From assembly GCF_007655135.1 (NCBI RefSeq), contig NC_045130.1:36142605-36206604 (forward strand): a stretch of DNA of 64,000 bases. Reading direction: 5' to 3'. The translations under genes were made by a program, and so were the position numbers. Shown here piece after piece: positions 1 through 10,756 of the stretch. The stretch is from Punica granatum (Eukaryota > Streptophyta > Magnoliopsida > Myrtales > Lythraceae). Position 1 is the stretch's first letter; every line of letters begins with the position of its first letter. The notes under the pieces were generated by a model. It was not told the origin of the DNA and made no database searches. It was given only the letters and a program-made list of their open reading frames with translations.

Positions 1-1148
1 TAACCCCAATGAGCTTGCACACAATGCGGTCAACTCGTTACGCCAAATGATCTGATCATTAGGTCAAAAAGTTAAGCCATTTTAGTGTTTTCAAATCTGA
101 CCCAAATAAGATATCGCGTAATGTGATTGACGTGTTATGTCAAATGATTCGATCGTTATAAAAAATACTTTTACCGTAACTTTTATTTAGAAAAATCAGA
201 AGAAATTTGTACTAGAGGTACTAGATATACAAATTACAACATATATAAAGTTCTTTTTCAAATTTTAATTTGTGAGTGCGAAGCCATTTCCATCTCTCTC
301 GCTCTTTTTTCCCTCTGTTGTTCAATATTTTTAATTTTGGCCCGATAAAGTAGTGATGTAACCTAATTGGTTCACCAAGTCAAATGACCCATCATTATGG
401 TTGACAAGTTATTCATTAAAAAATATAATGTCATGTTTTATGTTCATGGTGTTACAAGTTTTTCACTTCTATTTATCACTATAAGATTTAACACCATGCA
501 TCTTACTATATTCTCAATATCTGTTTTGTCTTTTTATGAAGAGTTACAAATATATCTGGCAAATTCTTGAGTCCAGATGCTGAATATTTAATCGTTGCCC
601 TTTTATGAAATATTTTCCTACTTAAAGAATAATATTTTGTATGAGAAGAATAATATTTCGTATTTTTGAATCACATGTAATATTTTTCTCCTTTTATCCA
701 TATGGGAAGACCTGGCGTTATTTTCATAAATTTACAAAATGCAAATAAATTTAGTTTCTTAAAATCTATCATGTCTTCCTTTACTTAATATTATTTTCAA
801 ACCTTATTTTACTTATCCTTTTAAGAGCAAAACTATAAATTTTACATTCAAGAATCCACCAATTTAACACACTCAAAACATACTCCATGAAATAAAAAGA
901 AAAATGATATAATATATGATAACATGATATAATCTTTTAAAAATAAAAATAAAATTATTTACTATTGATAGAAAGTTCATAATTTTTACAAATAAGTAAA
1001 TTTATTATAGTTTTATGTTATATACTATATTGATTATTACACAAATTATGATGATGAATCAAAAAATTGAAAAGAAATTTAAATCGGCGCGGGGTCGCCC
1101 CTAGTTCTTATAAAACCAATTGTCCATGTAGGTTCAAACATATACAAT
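1..1148. other. AT-rich intergenic DNA
   Basis: No coding signal is visible. Near 1084-1104 a GC-rich short inverted repeat (GGGG..CCCC) ends in CTAG followed by T. This looks like a Helitron 3' end on the + strand, but the matching 5' end was not found. Confidence 0.4.
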
Positions 1149-1411
1149 GCGTTTGTTTTCGGAGTTAAAGTCACGAATTTGTGATTGTGATTGTGATTGT
1201 AGAAGAAGACAAAAATATATGGGGCCCACCAGTTTGACTTTTGAAATATGAAATGAATGGAAGGTATAGATAATTAATTATAATATGATTGTATTTTAAT
1301 AATATATGGGGCCCACCAATTTGACTTTTGAAATGTGTGTTTTGTTGTGTAGTGTTTTGAGTTAAAGTTAAAGTTAAAATCTTAAATCACGACTTTGAAA
1401 ACAAACGGAGC
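1149..1411. mobile_element. MITE with terminal inverted repeats
   Basis: The left end GCGTTTGTTTTCGGAGT is the imperfect inverse of the right end (reverse complement GCTCCGTTTGTTTTCAAAG). AAT lies on both outer sides (1146-1148 and 1412-1414), compatible with a 3-bp target duplication. Inside, a block containing ATATGGGGCCCACCA and TTTGACTTTTGAAAT occurs twice (near 1218 and 1303). There is no coding capacity, so this is a non-autonomous element, possibly PIF/Harbinger-like; the superfamily call is inference. Confidence 0.6.
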
Positions 1412-1505
1412 AATAATCACTTTCAAACGTTGATGTGTTCACCTCATGTCCACAAGTGACAGTTGGATCAAAGAGTAGACAGTGGAATTTCCCCATTTAC
1501 TATAA

Positions 1506-2073
1506 GAGGAGTTAGGTGGGATGGGAAATTATGGGCCCCAAACTTATCCAATCAGATGTTTGGTCCACGAACCTCACGGTTATCTTTAAAGAAGTCCCTA
1601 AACAATTAACGATGGGAAAGACGTCCAACGGAAAATGCATAGTTCTCAGGCAAAATCCGAACTTCCCATCAATCCATGCGTCCCCTAATAGCATATTACC
1701 TGTGAAATGATTTCAAAAATAATATTAAAAAAGAAATAATAGAATAGTTTGATTTTCAATTTAAGAATATGCCGATGACTTGTGTAATTTAAAATAATAT
1801 TATTTTGATTAACACGATGAATTTTATGAATTTAATGTGCACTATTTAATTCATGAATATGATACGCATGCATGTGGACTTCTTGTTGTATCTATTAATA
1901 AAAAATCTTTCGTTTTTTCTTTATGTGTCTGGCGTGTATAATTAGAAAACAAGAAATTATAACATATTCCCTTGAAGTCACTCTTGCCTATTTATCACGC
2001 TTTCTCTTCTCCCCGAGGATCAAAGTACTGTCCAAAATCTATTTGCTCTACACTCTAACTATAGTTTTGAAAT
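1506..2073 (+). promoter_or_regulatory. Duplicated upstream region of O-methyltransferase copy 1
   Basis: This stretch aligns nearly base for base with 17175-17733 upstream of the second methyltransferase copy, with small indels, so the duplication included the promoter. A TATA-like TATTTAT lies at 1989-1995, about 80 bases before the ATG, and is conserved in the other copy. Confidence 0.6.
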
Positions 2074-3872
2074 ATGGATGCAAAAGAAACCGAAGCGATG
2101 CTGAGGGGGCAAGTAGCCATATGGCAGAACTTATTCGGATTCGCGGACTCTATGGCCCTGAAATGCGCTGTGGAGCTCGGCATAGCCGACATCATACACT
2201 CCCATGGCCGACCTATCACGTTGGACCAGATCCCCGCTTCCATCAACGGATCCTCATCCCCGGACATTTCCTCCCTTGCGCGCATCATGAGGCTTCTCGT
2301 CCGCCGGGACATCTTCGCTGCCCATCAACCATCGGACAGCGGAGACACGCTATATGAGCTTACCCACTCTTCAAGGTGGCTGGTGAAGGAGTCGGAGTAT
2401 AACCTGGCTCCCATGGTCACGATGGAGAACCACCCTGATCTATTGGCTCCGTGGCATTACTTTGGTCAATGTATTAAAGATGGTACGTACATACCACCGA
2501 AATTTTATTTTTTTTCTTTTTAAGAAAGAGCGAAAAATTACAGTGTTTCAATCAATAAGCTGAATCATGTCTATTGAATTTCCATTGGGATTGATTAGTC
2601 TCATTTCTACTTAAAATCTTAAACTGATAAGGATTAGTACTCAAGTATCATATAAATCAATAAATTTTAATTTATCTTTTTCATGTGGGATTAAAATCAT
2701 CAAACCCAACCTTGCGTGCAACACATGGCCTATTTATGCCTACACATTATCACATGCCCTTAAACACCCGCTCGGAACAATTGACCTCGAGCCGGACTCA
2801 TTTTCTGTGCTCGGGTGAGGGGGGAACTAACACGAGACGTACTTTTGGCTGTACTCGGACATATAGGCCTGACATGGTGTTGGTGCGCACACATGCATGG
2901 ACATGCATACACATAACGCATAATCTGACTGTGATACCATATTGAATTTCCATTAGGTTCATACGGAATTAATATCCTCAGCAATTTCAAAATGAATAAT
3001 TGTTTTATGTGTGCAAAAAGCTCACGAGGAATGATGATATGTTAAAATTACATTTCCTCTTGTAAGGTATAATTACAATTATATGAATTAAACAGGAGGG
3101 ATGCCCTTTAAGAAAGCTCATGGGATGGAGGTATGGGAGATGGCATCGAAGAACCCTCAGTTCAACACGTTGTTCAACGATGCGATGGCATGTACCAACA
3201 AGATCATCCTGCAGGCGATCGTGGCAGCTTACCAGGACGGGTTCAGATCCATTGGATCTCTCGTGGACGTGGGTGGTGGGATCGGCGAAGCGGTTGCCCA
3301 GATTGTGAAGGCAAACCCAAACATACGAAGGATCAACTTCGACCTTCCCCATGTCGTGGCCACTGCCCCCGCATACCCGGGCGTCGAGCACATCAACGGC
3401 AGCATGTTCGAGTCCATTCCGGCTGCTGATGCTGTCTTTATGAAGGTAATCTTGTTGGCTTTTCTTATTTTATTTGTATCTATCAGTCTTAATACATGTT
3501 TCGTTTCCATTTGACGAAGGTAAGAGTTCCTACTCAGCATATAAAATTCATATCACACGTTACTGTGCAGTGGGTATTGCACGACTGGGGAGACGAAGAT
3601 TGCGTGAAGATCCTGAAGAACTGCAGGAAGGCGATTCCCGAGAAACTGGGGAAGTTGATCATAATAGAGTCGGTTCTACAGCAGGAAGGTAACGGGCTCT
3701 TTGATGACATTGCTTACATATTCGATTTGTTGATGTTCGCTCACGCGTCGGGGGGGGGAAGGAGAGGACCGAGCTCGAGTGGAAGAACCTTTTGGCAGCA
3801 AGTGGCTTCCCTCGGTACAACATAATCAAGATCCCCACCATCCCTTCCATCATTGAAGCCTTCCCGAAATAA
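2074..3872 (+). pseudogene. Class II O-methyltransferase, copy 1, frameshifted in exon 3
   Basis: This is an SAM-dependent small-molecule O-methyltransferase of the plant COMT/6OMT-like class. Exons are 2074-2482, 3096-3445 and 3571-3872, with GT-AG introns at the same positions and phases as the intact copy at 17734. The N-terminal dimerisation domain is in exon 1, the SAM-binding motif LVDVGGGIG in exon 2, and the catalytic His (WVLHDW) in exon 3. Exon 3 is 302 nt against 300 nt in the sister copy. A run of Gs after the TCG Ser codon (about 3748) is longer and there is one A fewer, a net +2 bases. Reading then leaves frame, loses the second catalytic Glu (GGKERTE in the sister), and stops at 3825 after about 337 residues. 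Downstream of the shift the original frame is clean to the TAA at 3870, so the lesion is recent or is a homopolymer sequencing error. Intron 1 is 613 bp against 128 bp because of a TRIM insertion. The substrate cannot be told from sequence. Confidence 0.85.
2574..2982 (-). mobile_element. TRIM-type mini retrotransposon in intron 1 of the methyltransferase
   Basis: Read on the - strand this shows an LTR fragment beginning TGAGGATATTAAT and ending before a primer-binding-like TGGTATCACAG (about 2930-2940). A roughly 240-bp internal domain follows that closely matches the internal domain of the TRIM cluster at 15198-15427, then a second LTR (2574-2700). It has no coding capacity. The LTR nearest 2982 is shortened. 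It accounts for most of the extra length of intron 1 compared with the sister gene. Confidence 0.65.
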
Positions 3873-4744
3873 TCTTTTAGCATTTTATATATGTGCTCTA
3901 TGGTGAATATCGCAATTCGAATCATCCTTATAATTTGGATATGTAGTTGTTTGTTGATATGTAGGATTTCCTTTGACGGTCTTGGAATCAGTTATTCGCT
4001 TTGTGATTATAGAATTCCATGGTGATATACGAACCCGTATTCATGTGATGTTTGCGGTAGATGATTGTCCTGTTGCAACTTTTGCATGCCATATTATTTT
4101 TCTTTACGCTATATGTATTTTTTGGGTAAGTTTATACTATATATATTTCCTCGCGGGTTTCGGCCCGTTTATCTATCGAAAAAAGAAAAGAAAAGAAAAG
4201 AAAAGAAAAGACACACACTTAAATGTCGCAAAACATAATGTGCAGTTCCTGTAGAAGGTAGAGATATCTGTATCGGTTTTCATGCATTATTTTTTCTCGC
4301 AGTTTTAGATTTAGAAGAATTGGAATTATAGATGGACAATTATTTTTTTCAATTATAATGGAGGTATGTAAATCTAATACATAAAATTTTAAAAAAATCT
4401 TAATAATTAATAAATGAATAGTCTCAAAATAAATGTCGAATATGAAACATCTTGATTATTAGGCGAAAATATGCTACTGCATTGCACCCTCCTTGATTTG
4501 TATGGGGCAACAATATAGCGGGTCAAACGTTAATTTAGAAAGATGCAAGAAAAATGATCCATAAGTTATGGCTTCAGGAAGAAACGTAATTAACAAGTGG
4601 TATTGGGGCAGTACAGGACATAATCCAAAGCTCAAGACATGTATGGTAACGTAACCTCCAATTTCAGCTAGATCGTCAAAGATATTAATTACTAGGATTT
4701 TACAAACAACAGATCTTTGACTTTTGGATAAGAAGATTTTGATA
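3873..4744. other. Intergenic DNA downstream of methyltransferase copy 1
   Basis: Holds the 3' flank of the gene and an (AAAAG)n microsatellite at about 4180-4210. No other gene or repeat was recognised. Confidence 0.5.
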
Positions 4745-4752
4745 GCAATCAT

Positions 4753-5150
4753 TAGTGGTGGCAATTTGTATCGTGTCGCGTCTAAACGGGTTCGTATCTA
4801 AATGGATTCGTGTTATCGAAGTCATAACCCGTACACGACACGATTATTAAACGGGTCAGGTTTTGGAAACCTGTACACGACACGGTTATATTCGTGTCAA
4901 CCCGTACACGACACATTTAAATCCGTTTATCGAAACGTGTCATAATAGGTACACGAATACACGATACGATTATAACCTGTACCCAAACATGTTAACACGA
5001 CATGTTTATCCGATAAATCCGATTACCAGAACACGTTTACACGACTCGTTTATCCAATAAACCCATTTATCCGGACACGTTTACACGACCCGTTTATCCA
5101 TGCAAGCCGATTACCCGGACACGTTATACGATCTGTTTATCCGTTTATTT
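4753..5150 (-). repeat. Subterminal arm type A of the outer hAT-like element
   Basis: A dense degenerate array of ACACGAC, CGTGTT and CCCGTTTATCC motifs. Its reverse complement aligns along most of its length with 9778-10201, the arm of the inner element, sharing for example AAACGGGTCAGGTTTTGGAAA and CGAAACGTGTCATAATAGGT. Confidence 0.8.
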
Positions 5151-5180
5151 CCTTCATGCATTGCATAGTTGCACTGCAGC

Positions 5181-6963
5181 TCAACAAAATTTCAAACACC
5201 ATCCAAATTTTACAAAAAGCCAAACACAAGTCTCCTCCATTAAATACAAGTCCCAGTTCTCATTTCGGATGTTCTGCAAAATTTTGAGCAAAACCTTCAC
5301 AAAGATCAACCAATAATAACAAAACAGATGTTGAGACAAGGAATTCATTCAGTAGACACGATCCTGTTAATTCAAACAAAAACACGAAAACAGATATAAA
5401 GGACTAAAACGACAATCGAGTGAAGTTACTGGCACCGATTCACCTTAAAAGTATAGCGGTCAAATCACAATGACAGGGATCAATATATATACACCTTAAT
5501 GGAAGAGAAGATTGCCAAATTATTGCACAGCAAATTTAAGCACCACTTCTCTTTTTCCCTAATGGAAGAACCAAAGACAACCCAAAAAGAAGAATTGAAA
5601 TTATCCGCAAAGATGAAAAAATTTCACTAAGCAGCAGGTGGCCTCAGCTCATGGTCAGAAGATGTATCACGGGCAGATGGAGGCATGTACTGCCACATCG
5701 GGATTAAGCCATAGCTTGGATATACAGCCATCTTGTTTACTACTGGATGATGATAAGCTGCTAGATGAGTAGGCACGAACCCAGCAGGTGGGATGCTCAT
5801 GGTTTTCAACTGCTGTTCCATTCTTTCTTTGTCAGCCTTCAGCGTCAGTTTCTCTTCTCGAAGCTCATTCTTTTCCACCTGTTACAAGTGAAAGGTTCAA
5901 AGTGTAAAACTCTGAGCAATTATCATAATTCAGTGATTTCTAGCACTTGAAATGGCAAACCAACTGCAAGCTTATGCCTCTAAAGCCCAAAAAAACTGTT
6001 GTTGGTTCAATCTCTGCCCCTCGCTCCTCTCTCCCTCTCACACAATAATTGGATCCGAAGGGCAATCTATTCTTAGATACCGCAACAGGATGGCCACGTA
6101 TTTGTATTTGATGAGAAGAAAAGTGAAACAAACTATATAACGCAAGAGACCTCGTGTTGAACAGTACTCTGCAATTAGATTATTATAAAACCATTGGGCT
6201 GCAAAATGAAATATGTAATAGGCCACCATTGCATCCACACAATTTCATCCTTACAATGCCTATATCAATCAAAATGCAGCTCACACTCTCTTTTTGCAAC
6301 CAGGCCTCTCCGTCAAGTTACTATGCCTCCCAAGCTATAGTCGGTGCTTGTGGTTTTACAGCAGTTTTCGGATCCTACCCACATGATCAATCACTTCTAT
6401 TTTATGGCTTTTGACAGCCTCTCTAATGCTCTTCAGGAATGAAAGTAAGAAAATCAATTGCATTAACAGGTAAATGAGGGTATAAGAAAATATGAGAGAT
6501 GCCATAAAGAAAAAGGGATAATCATTAGCACGGGTACACCATGTTGTCATTATCAGCCAAATTATAATATCTTCAATTGCACTTACCTTCAGGCATTTTA
6601 TTTCTTCGAGCAGCTTCTCATTTGTTTCCTTGAGCTCTAGAGACTCAGATTTGAGTTGGGTCAACACTCTGATAGCATCATCAAGTATGGCAGGTTTTTC
6701 GGTTTTGCAAGATCTTCCAGGTTCTAAAACAGCACTCAAGTCTAGAAACCTGCATTATATATATACATATATATAATACCAAAACCAAAAGGGTATCAAC
6801 AAAATTTCAAAGACTCATCCAAACTATACTGAAAGCCAAACACAAGTCTCCTCCATCAAAGACAGGTCCCAATTCTCAATCAACAAAATTTCAAACACTC
6901 ATCCAAATTATACTGAAAGCCAAACACAAGACTCCTCCATCAAAGACAAGTCCCAGTTCTCAA
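5181..6963. repeat. 84-bp repeat, three copies flanking the bHLH exons
   Basis: Copies start at 5181, 6796 and 6880. Each begins TCAACAAAATTTCAAA and contains GCCAAACACAAG.CTCCTCCAT. The last two are in direct tandem (period 84). All are in the same orientation, one on one side of the bHLH exons and two on the other. They belong to neither hAT arm. Confidence 0.7.
5627..6749 (-). pseudogene. Truncated ILR3/bHLH115-like bHLH transcription factor fragment
   Basis: Two exons are clear. 6587-6749 encodes FLDLSAVLEPG...LDDAIRVLTQL...LKETNEKLLEEIKCLK. 5627-5878 encodes VEKNELREEKLTLKADKERM... and ends with a conserved tail SARDTSSDHELRPPAA and a stop. They are joined by a GT-AG intron and correspond to helix 2, the leucine-zipper-like coiled coil and the C-terminus of group IVc bHLH proteins (ILR3, bHLH104, bHLH115), which regulate iron homeostasis. 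The exon at 6749 starts with a normal acceptor, but no upstream exon with the basic region or helix 1 (REKLRRERLND-type) is present. The fragment sits inside the outer hAT-like element, so I infer transposon capture rather than a resident gene. No in-frame stop is seen, so a truncated protein is possible if transcribed. Confidence 0.8.
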
Positions 6964-7553
6964 TTTCTGACTTGTAATCCTCCATCAAAGACACAGATTT
7001 ATAGTCCTTGCCAGTCGCCCCAGTAAAAAAAATGGCAGGACACTGGGGGGTCACTGAACCTGAGTGGAGTTTCTTTCTAGGAATGAGGTTGTTAGCGACA
7101 CAATTCAAGAGGAAATTCAAGGTCGTTGATGTACACATATTTGGGCAGACGTAGATTGGCCTGTGCAGACTTTTTTGGGTCTATGAAAGGAATAGCTTCA
7201 TGTGATTTTAGGATGAAGCACAATTTTGTTGTTGGGGATATTATGGGCAGTCAGTCTTTTGTAGAATCTATCATTTCCTGTTCTTGGCTGAGGAAAAGAA
7301 TGTCAGGACATAGAATGTTCAATAGCCAGAGTAACTGCCTTCTTCTTTTTTATCTTCCGTTAATTTCTGTCACCAGAACAACCATGAAAAGAGCGATGGC
7401 GGGCAAGAGAATTTGTCAGTGGAAGCATCTTCCTTTTTACTTTGTATATGGTGAGTTGTATTGCAGAACCAGTGAGGATTGGGAAAATTGAACAACACAC
7501 AGCATGTTAGTTATACGTAGAGTATGTCCCTAGATACGACAAATGAGCAGAAG

Positions 7554-7795
7554 TAGGGCCGGCAATATTTGACACGACACGATAACACGACATGGATACG
7601 ACACGAAGTTAAACGGGTTCGGGTTGAGATTTTTTGATATTCGGTCTAAACGGGTCAACCCGTTTAGACACGGTTAATAAACGTGTCTTAACGGGTTGAA
7701 CCCGCATAACCCGATTCGACATTATTAAACCTGTTTATTTAGACGTGTTTAATCGTGTTACTTAATCGTGTAACCCATTAACCCGTTTATCTAAC
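7554..7795 (+). repeat. Subterminal arm type B of the inner hAT-like element
   Basis: Begins at the TAGGGCC terminus and consists of degenerate ACACGAC, AACGGGT and CCCGTTTA motifs. It is the inverse of the arm at 10757-11156. Confidence 0.75.
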
Positions 7796-8050
7796 TGAAT
7801 TTACCAATATACCCTTCCACTAACCCTAATTTTGAAATTCCTCCTGCCGTGTTTTCATTCTTGCCTTCCCGTTCCTGACTTCCTGTTGTAACCCTAAATT
7901 CCTAACCCGTAAGCCCTTCCTCCTTTGGTTCCGCCTCCAAGCCCTCCACGGCTCCACTGTCAGTAGAAGAAATTGAAGAATCCTCCACCGCTCCACCGTC
8001 CAAGCGTCCACGATCCGCTTCGCCGTTCTGTTTTTCTTGGTTTCACTCAG

Positions 8051-8185
8051 TTCGGGTACTTCATTTTCCTCGGGAAGGGCATTCTGCCAGAGCAGCAGCC
8101 GATTGTGGTGAAGGCCAAGCTCGTGTCCAAGACCCTTGAGAAGAAAATCAAGGAGGCCGGTGGCGCCGTCGTGCTCACCGCTTAG
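8051..8185 (+). pseudogene. 60S ribosomal protein L27a C-terminal fragment (captured)
   Basis: The reading frame encodes [16 protein letters not shown], then [20 protein letters not shown] and GGAVVLTA before a TAG stop. This is the conserved C-terminus of eukaryotic ribosomal protein L27a (uL15 family), about 44 of the usual roughly 146 residues. The N-terminal two thirds are missing, and the sequence upstream (7850-8050) is unrelated. It lies inside the inner hAT-like element, so I infer a captured gene end with some of its 3' UTR rather than a working ribosomal gene. An upstream ATG at 7973 is in frame with it and could give a chimeric ORF of 70 codons. Confidence 0.85.
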
Positions 8186-9400
8186 GTGATTTTTGTTAGC
8201 AATTTTACCTTTCTCTGTTTACATTGATCTGTGAACTCTGCTAGCCATATGGATCTCTGGAGCTTTCGTTATTGCTGCAAATTTTGCTGCTTTGACTCAA
8301 TTCCGATGGACTCAATTCCATGCCTCTCTGTGATTCATATCGTGGGTTTGAGCTGAATGGATTTTGCTCATTAGCCGGACTCGCTGCTGTCGTAATGTCG
8401 AAAAAAGTTAGGACATTTGCACATTTGAAATCCGGCTATGATAATAGGAGAAACTCGCAAACATGATTTGATTTAGTACTAAGTAATTAATTCCAAATTG
8501 ATATATATGAGTAACCCGAGGAGCGAATTGTGTTTGCTGTTGGTTCTCGCTGTACTGATCTGGGTAATGTATGTTGGGATGGATGGGTTACATCGTTGGT
8601 ATACAAAAGTTTAATTAACGCTTCACTATCTGGTCATTGAGGATATTCAGTTCCCATATGACCCGTTCCCTTGAAGCAAAATCAGTTGTGCTGCTCCCGG
8701 ACATCTCTGTTCCACAGCACTTTGCAGTAGAACACTGTTGCCCTAGGATAGCTCGGCCCGCTTGCAGAAATTGGTTCAGAGTTTTTCAGGTTTCGTAATG
8801 TGTGGGTCTTTAGTCATTGCTTCTCTATCCATAGTTTAGAGAACCATTCTCAATCATAGGAACCTTAGTCCCTATTCGTTGAATAGGGGTAAGAATTGTT
8901 TTTGGAGTTCGTTGAGAGGGGCTTTGTCATGCTCGAGAAGGAAGAGTTTCTGTTGGCTTTATTTTCCATTTGCAGGATGACTTCTGCTAGAGTTGTAGTG
9001 GTTGTCTTCCTTTCGCTTGTTTTAGCTCCGTGCTTTAAGATGATCAGTTCTGGAGATCAGAGGATGGGAAATCATTTCTAGGCTTGTTGTACTTAGTTGG
9101 GATGTAAACATTTTAAGATTTATCATTTCTTCTTATTTCGTTGTCTACTGACTTGGCATATATAATTAGACTGTAGTATGATACCTTTTGTTCTGCCGTG
9201 TTTATCTCAAGCACAGAAATTTCAAGCAGTAATACGTTCAAAGAGATATTTTTTTTTAATTAAAGTAGTTGAGGCAATTAGTTTGAGCAGGATAGTTTGG
9301 TGACAGAATGTAGCTTTCGTTGTGGTTGGCCAAAAGTTTATCTCTGAAGAGACTTCATGCGGTTCTCTTTTGTTTTTTTAATAAATGTTTTTCTTCACAG

Positions 9401-9604
9401 GGAGTATGTAGTTGATCTGGTTGGTGAACCCGGGAATGTGCGTGGTCCAGATTCATCGATCAATGGTTGTTTAATCTCTTTGATTCCCTCACCGTTCCAA
9501 GTTTCGTACCTGAAAGAATTCCAGCAGCCCTATGTGGATGATGCATCCTTTCATCAAACTCTGAATGCAGAGATTTCACAAGCTCGTCCGAATGAGCAGC
9601 TGGG
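9401..9604 (+). pseudogene. CTR1/EDR1-like Raf kinase N-terminal-domain exon fragment (captured)
   Basis: After an acceptor-like TTCTTCACAG the frame encodes EYVVDLVGEPGNV.GPDSSI followed by PSPFQVSYLKEFQQPYVDDA. This resembles the end of the EDR1/CTR1 regulatory domain in plant Raf-like MAP3Ks (REY.VDLVG.PG motif). A donor-like GGTAAC follows the exon. No kinase domain is nearby. It lies in the same element and orientation as the L27a fragment. The family assignment is from a recognisable motif; the exact parent gene is uncertain. Confidence 0.68.
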
Positions 9605-9777
9605 GTAACTTCATTCATCGTGAGCAGCTGAACAATGCTACCTATTTTGGAAGAATTAATGATATGATGCTATTATAAGTTATTGTGATCTATTTTAAGA
9701 CTAGACTTACATATCATGATATTTGTACTTCCTAGATTATAATCCATTTCTATGAATGAAATGAGCATGGTTAACTT

Positions 9778-10201
9778 TTTAGAAATTTCTGTTCGGAATA
9801 AACAGGTCGTAATCGTGTTAATGTGTCGAATAAACGGGTCGTGTTTACGTGTCAAATAAACGGGTCGTGTTAACGTGTTCGTATAATCGAGTTGATCGGA
9901 TAAACGGGTCGTGTTAACGTGTCCGTGTAACCGGACTAATCGAATAAACGGGTCGTGTTAACGTGTCGGGTAACCGGTTATAATCGTGTCGTATACGAAC
10001 ACGTACCTATTATGACACGTTTCGATAAACAGGTTTAAACGTGTCGTGTCCGGGTTGACACGGATATAAACAGGTCGTGTTCGTGTTTCCAAAACCTGAC
10101 CCGTTTAATAATCGTGTCGTATACAGGTTTAGATTTTGATGACACGAACCCGATTAGACACGACACGTATAAACACGACACGACACGAATTGCCAGGCCT
10201 A
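9778..10201 (+). repeat. Subterminal arm type A of the inner hAT-like element
   Basis: Repeats of AATAAACGGGTCGTGTTAACG with variations occupy the inner half. The outer half matches the reverse complement of 4753-5150. It ends in GGCAATT-type sequence and the CCTA terminus. Confidence 0.8.
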
Positions 10202-10756
10202 AGCAGAAGGTTAAATCCAAGAAACTAACCGTAAGAGCACCAAGCAAGCACTAAAATCGAAATGGTTGAGAAAACAACAAGATCGATAGAGCAACGCTAA
10301 CACATAAATTCCAACACAACTCGAGAGGGTAGCAAGACAAACAAATAAATCCATCTTTTACTCAAATCAAGCAGGCGGAGAGGGGGGAAGAGAAGATCGG
10401 AAGAGACGAATGATACCTGCCGCCGGCAGGTGATCTGAGGTCGGAAAGGGGGAAAGATCTGTACTTTCTCCTTCGATTTTGGAGGCACAGAGAGAAGCAG
10501 AGACCTTGAGGTCGACGGCTCGAGGGTCGTTGGGTCGAGTCGAGGTCGCGGTCAAGGGCCCGAGGGTCGCAGCTCGCGAGTTCGTCTTCGTCTGGTCAGC
10601 TAGTCTGAGCAGAGGGCTTCGACTTGTGAAGATTGTGAAGATGAAGGATGAAAGGGGGCGTGTGAAAGTTGAAACCGGGGCGGAAGCTCAAGCCTACTGC
10701 AGTCAGGAAGGAAATTTCGAAATTAGGGTTAACCTAAGGATATTTTCGTAAATTCA

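Larger units (their letters stand above)
7554..10201 (+). mobile_element. Inner hAT-like element with two captured gene fragments
   Basis: It starts TAGGGCCGGCAATATTTG at 7554. Its other end reads TAGGCCTGGCAATTCG from 10201 on the - strand. A perfect 8-bp target duplication AGCAGAAG lies at 7546-7553 and 10202-10209. The left arm (7554 to about 7795) is type B, the right arm (9778-10201) type A. It is inserted in the outer element in opposite orientation. The body carries a ribosomal protein L27a 3' fragment (8051-8185) and a CTR1/EDR1-like kinase exon (9401-9604), both in the B-to-A direction. A short body segment just inside arm B (about 7795-7850, GAATTTACC...AACCCTAATTT) is shared with the outer copy and is therefore family sequence. 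No transposase is seen, so it is non-autonomous. Confidence 0.85.

Noticed and set aside
1923..2357. Open frame of 144 codons overlapping methyltransferase exon 1 in another frame (and its twin at 17703-18137)
   Set aside because: Out-of-frame shadow of a GC-rich exon. The 2074 and 17734 frames match a known family and continue through conserved splice sites.
4753..10201. A single hAT-like element bounded by the two type A arms
   Set aside because: The A arms are the best inverted match, but flanks GCAATCAT and AGCAGAAG do not pair this way. The target duplications pair 4753 with 11156 and 7554 with 10201.
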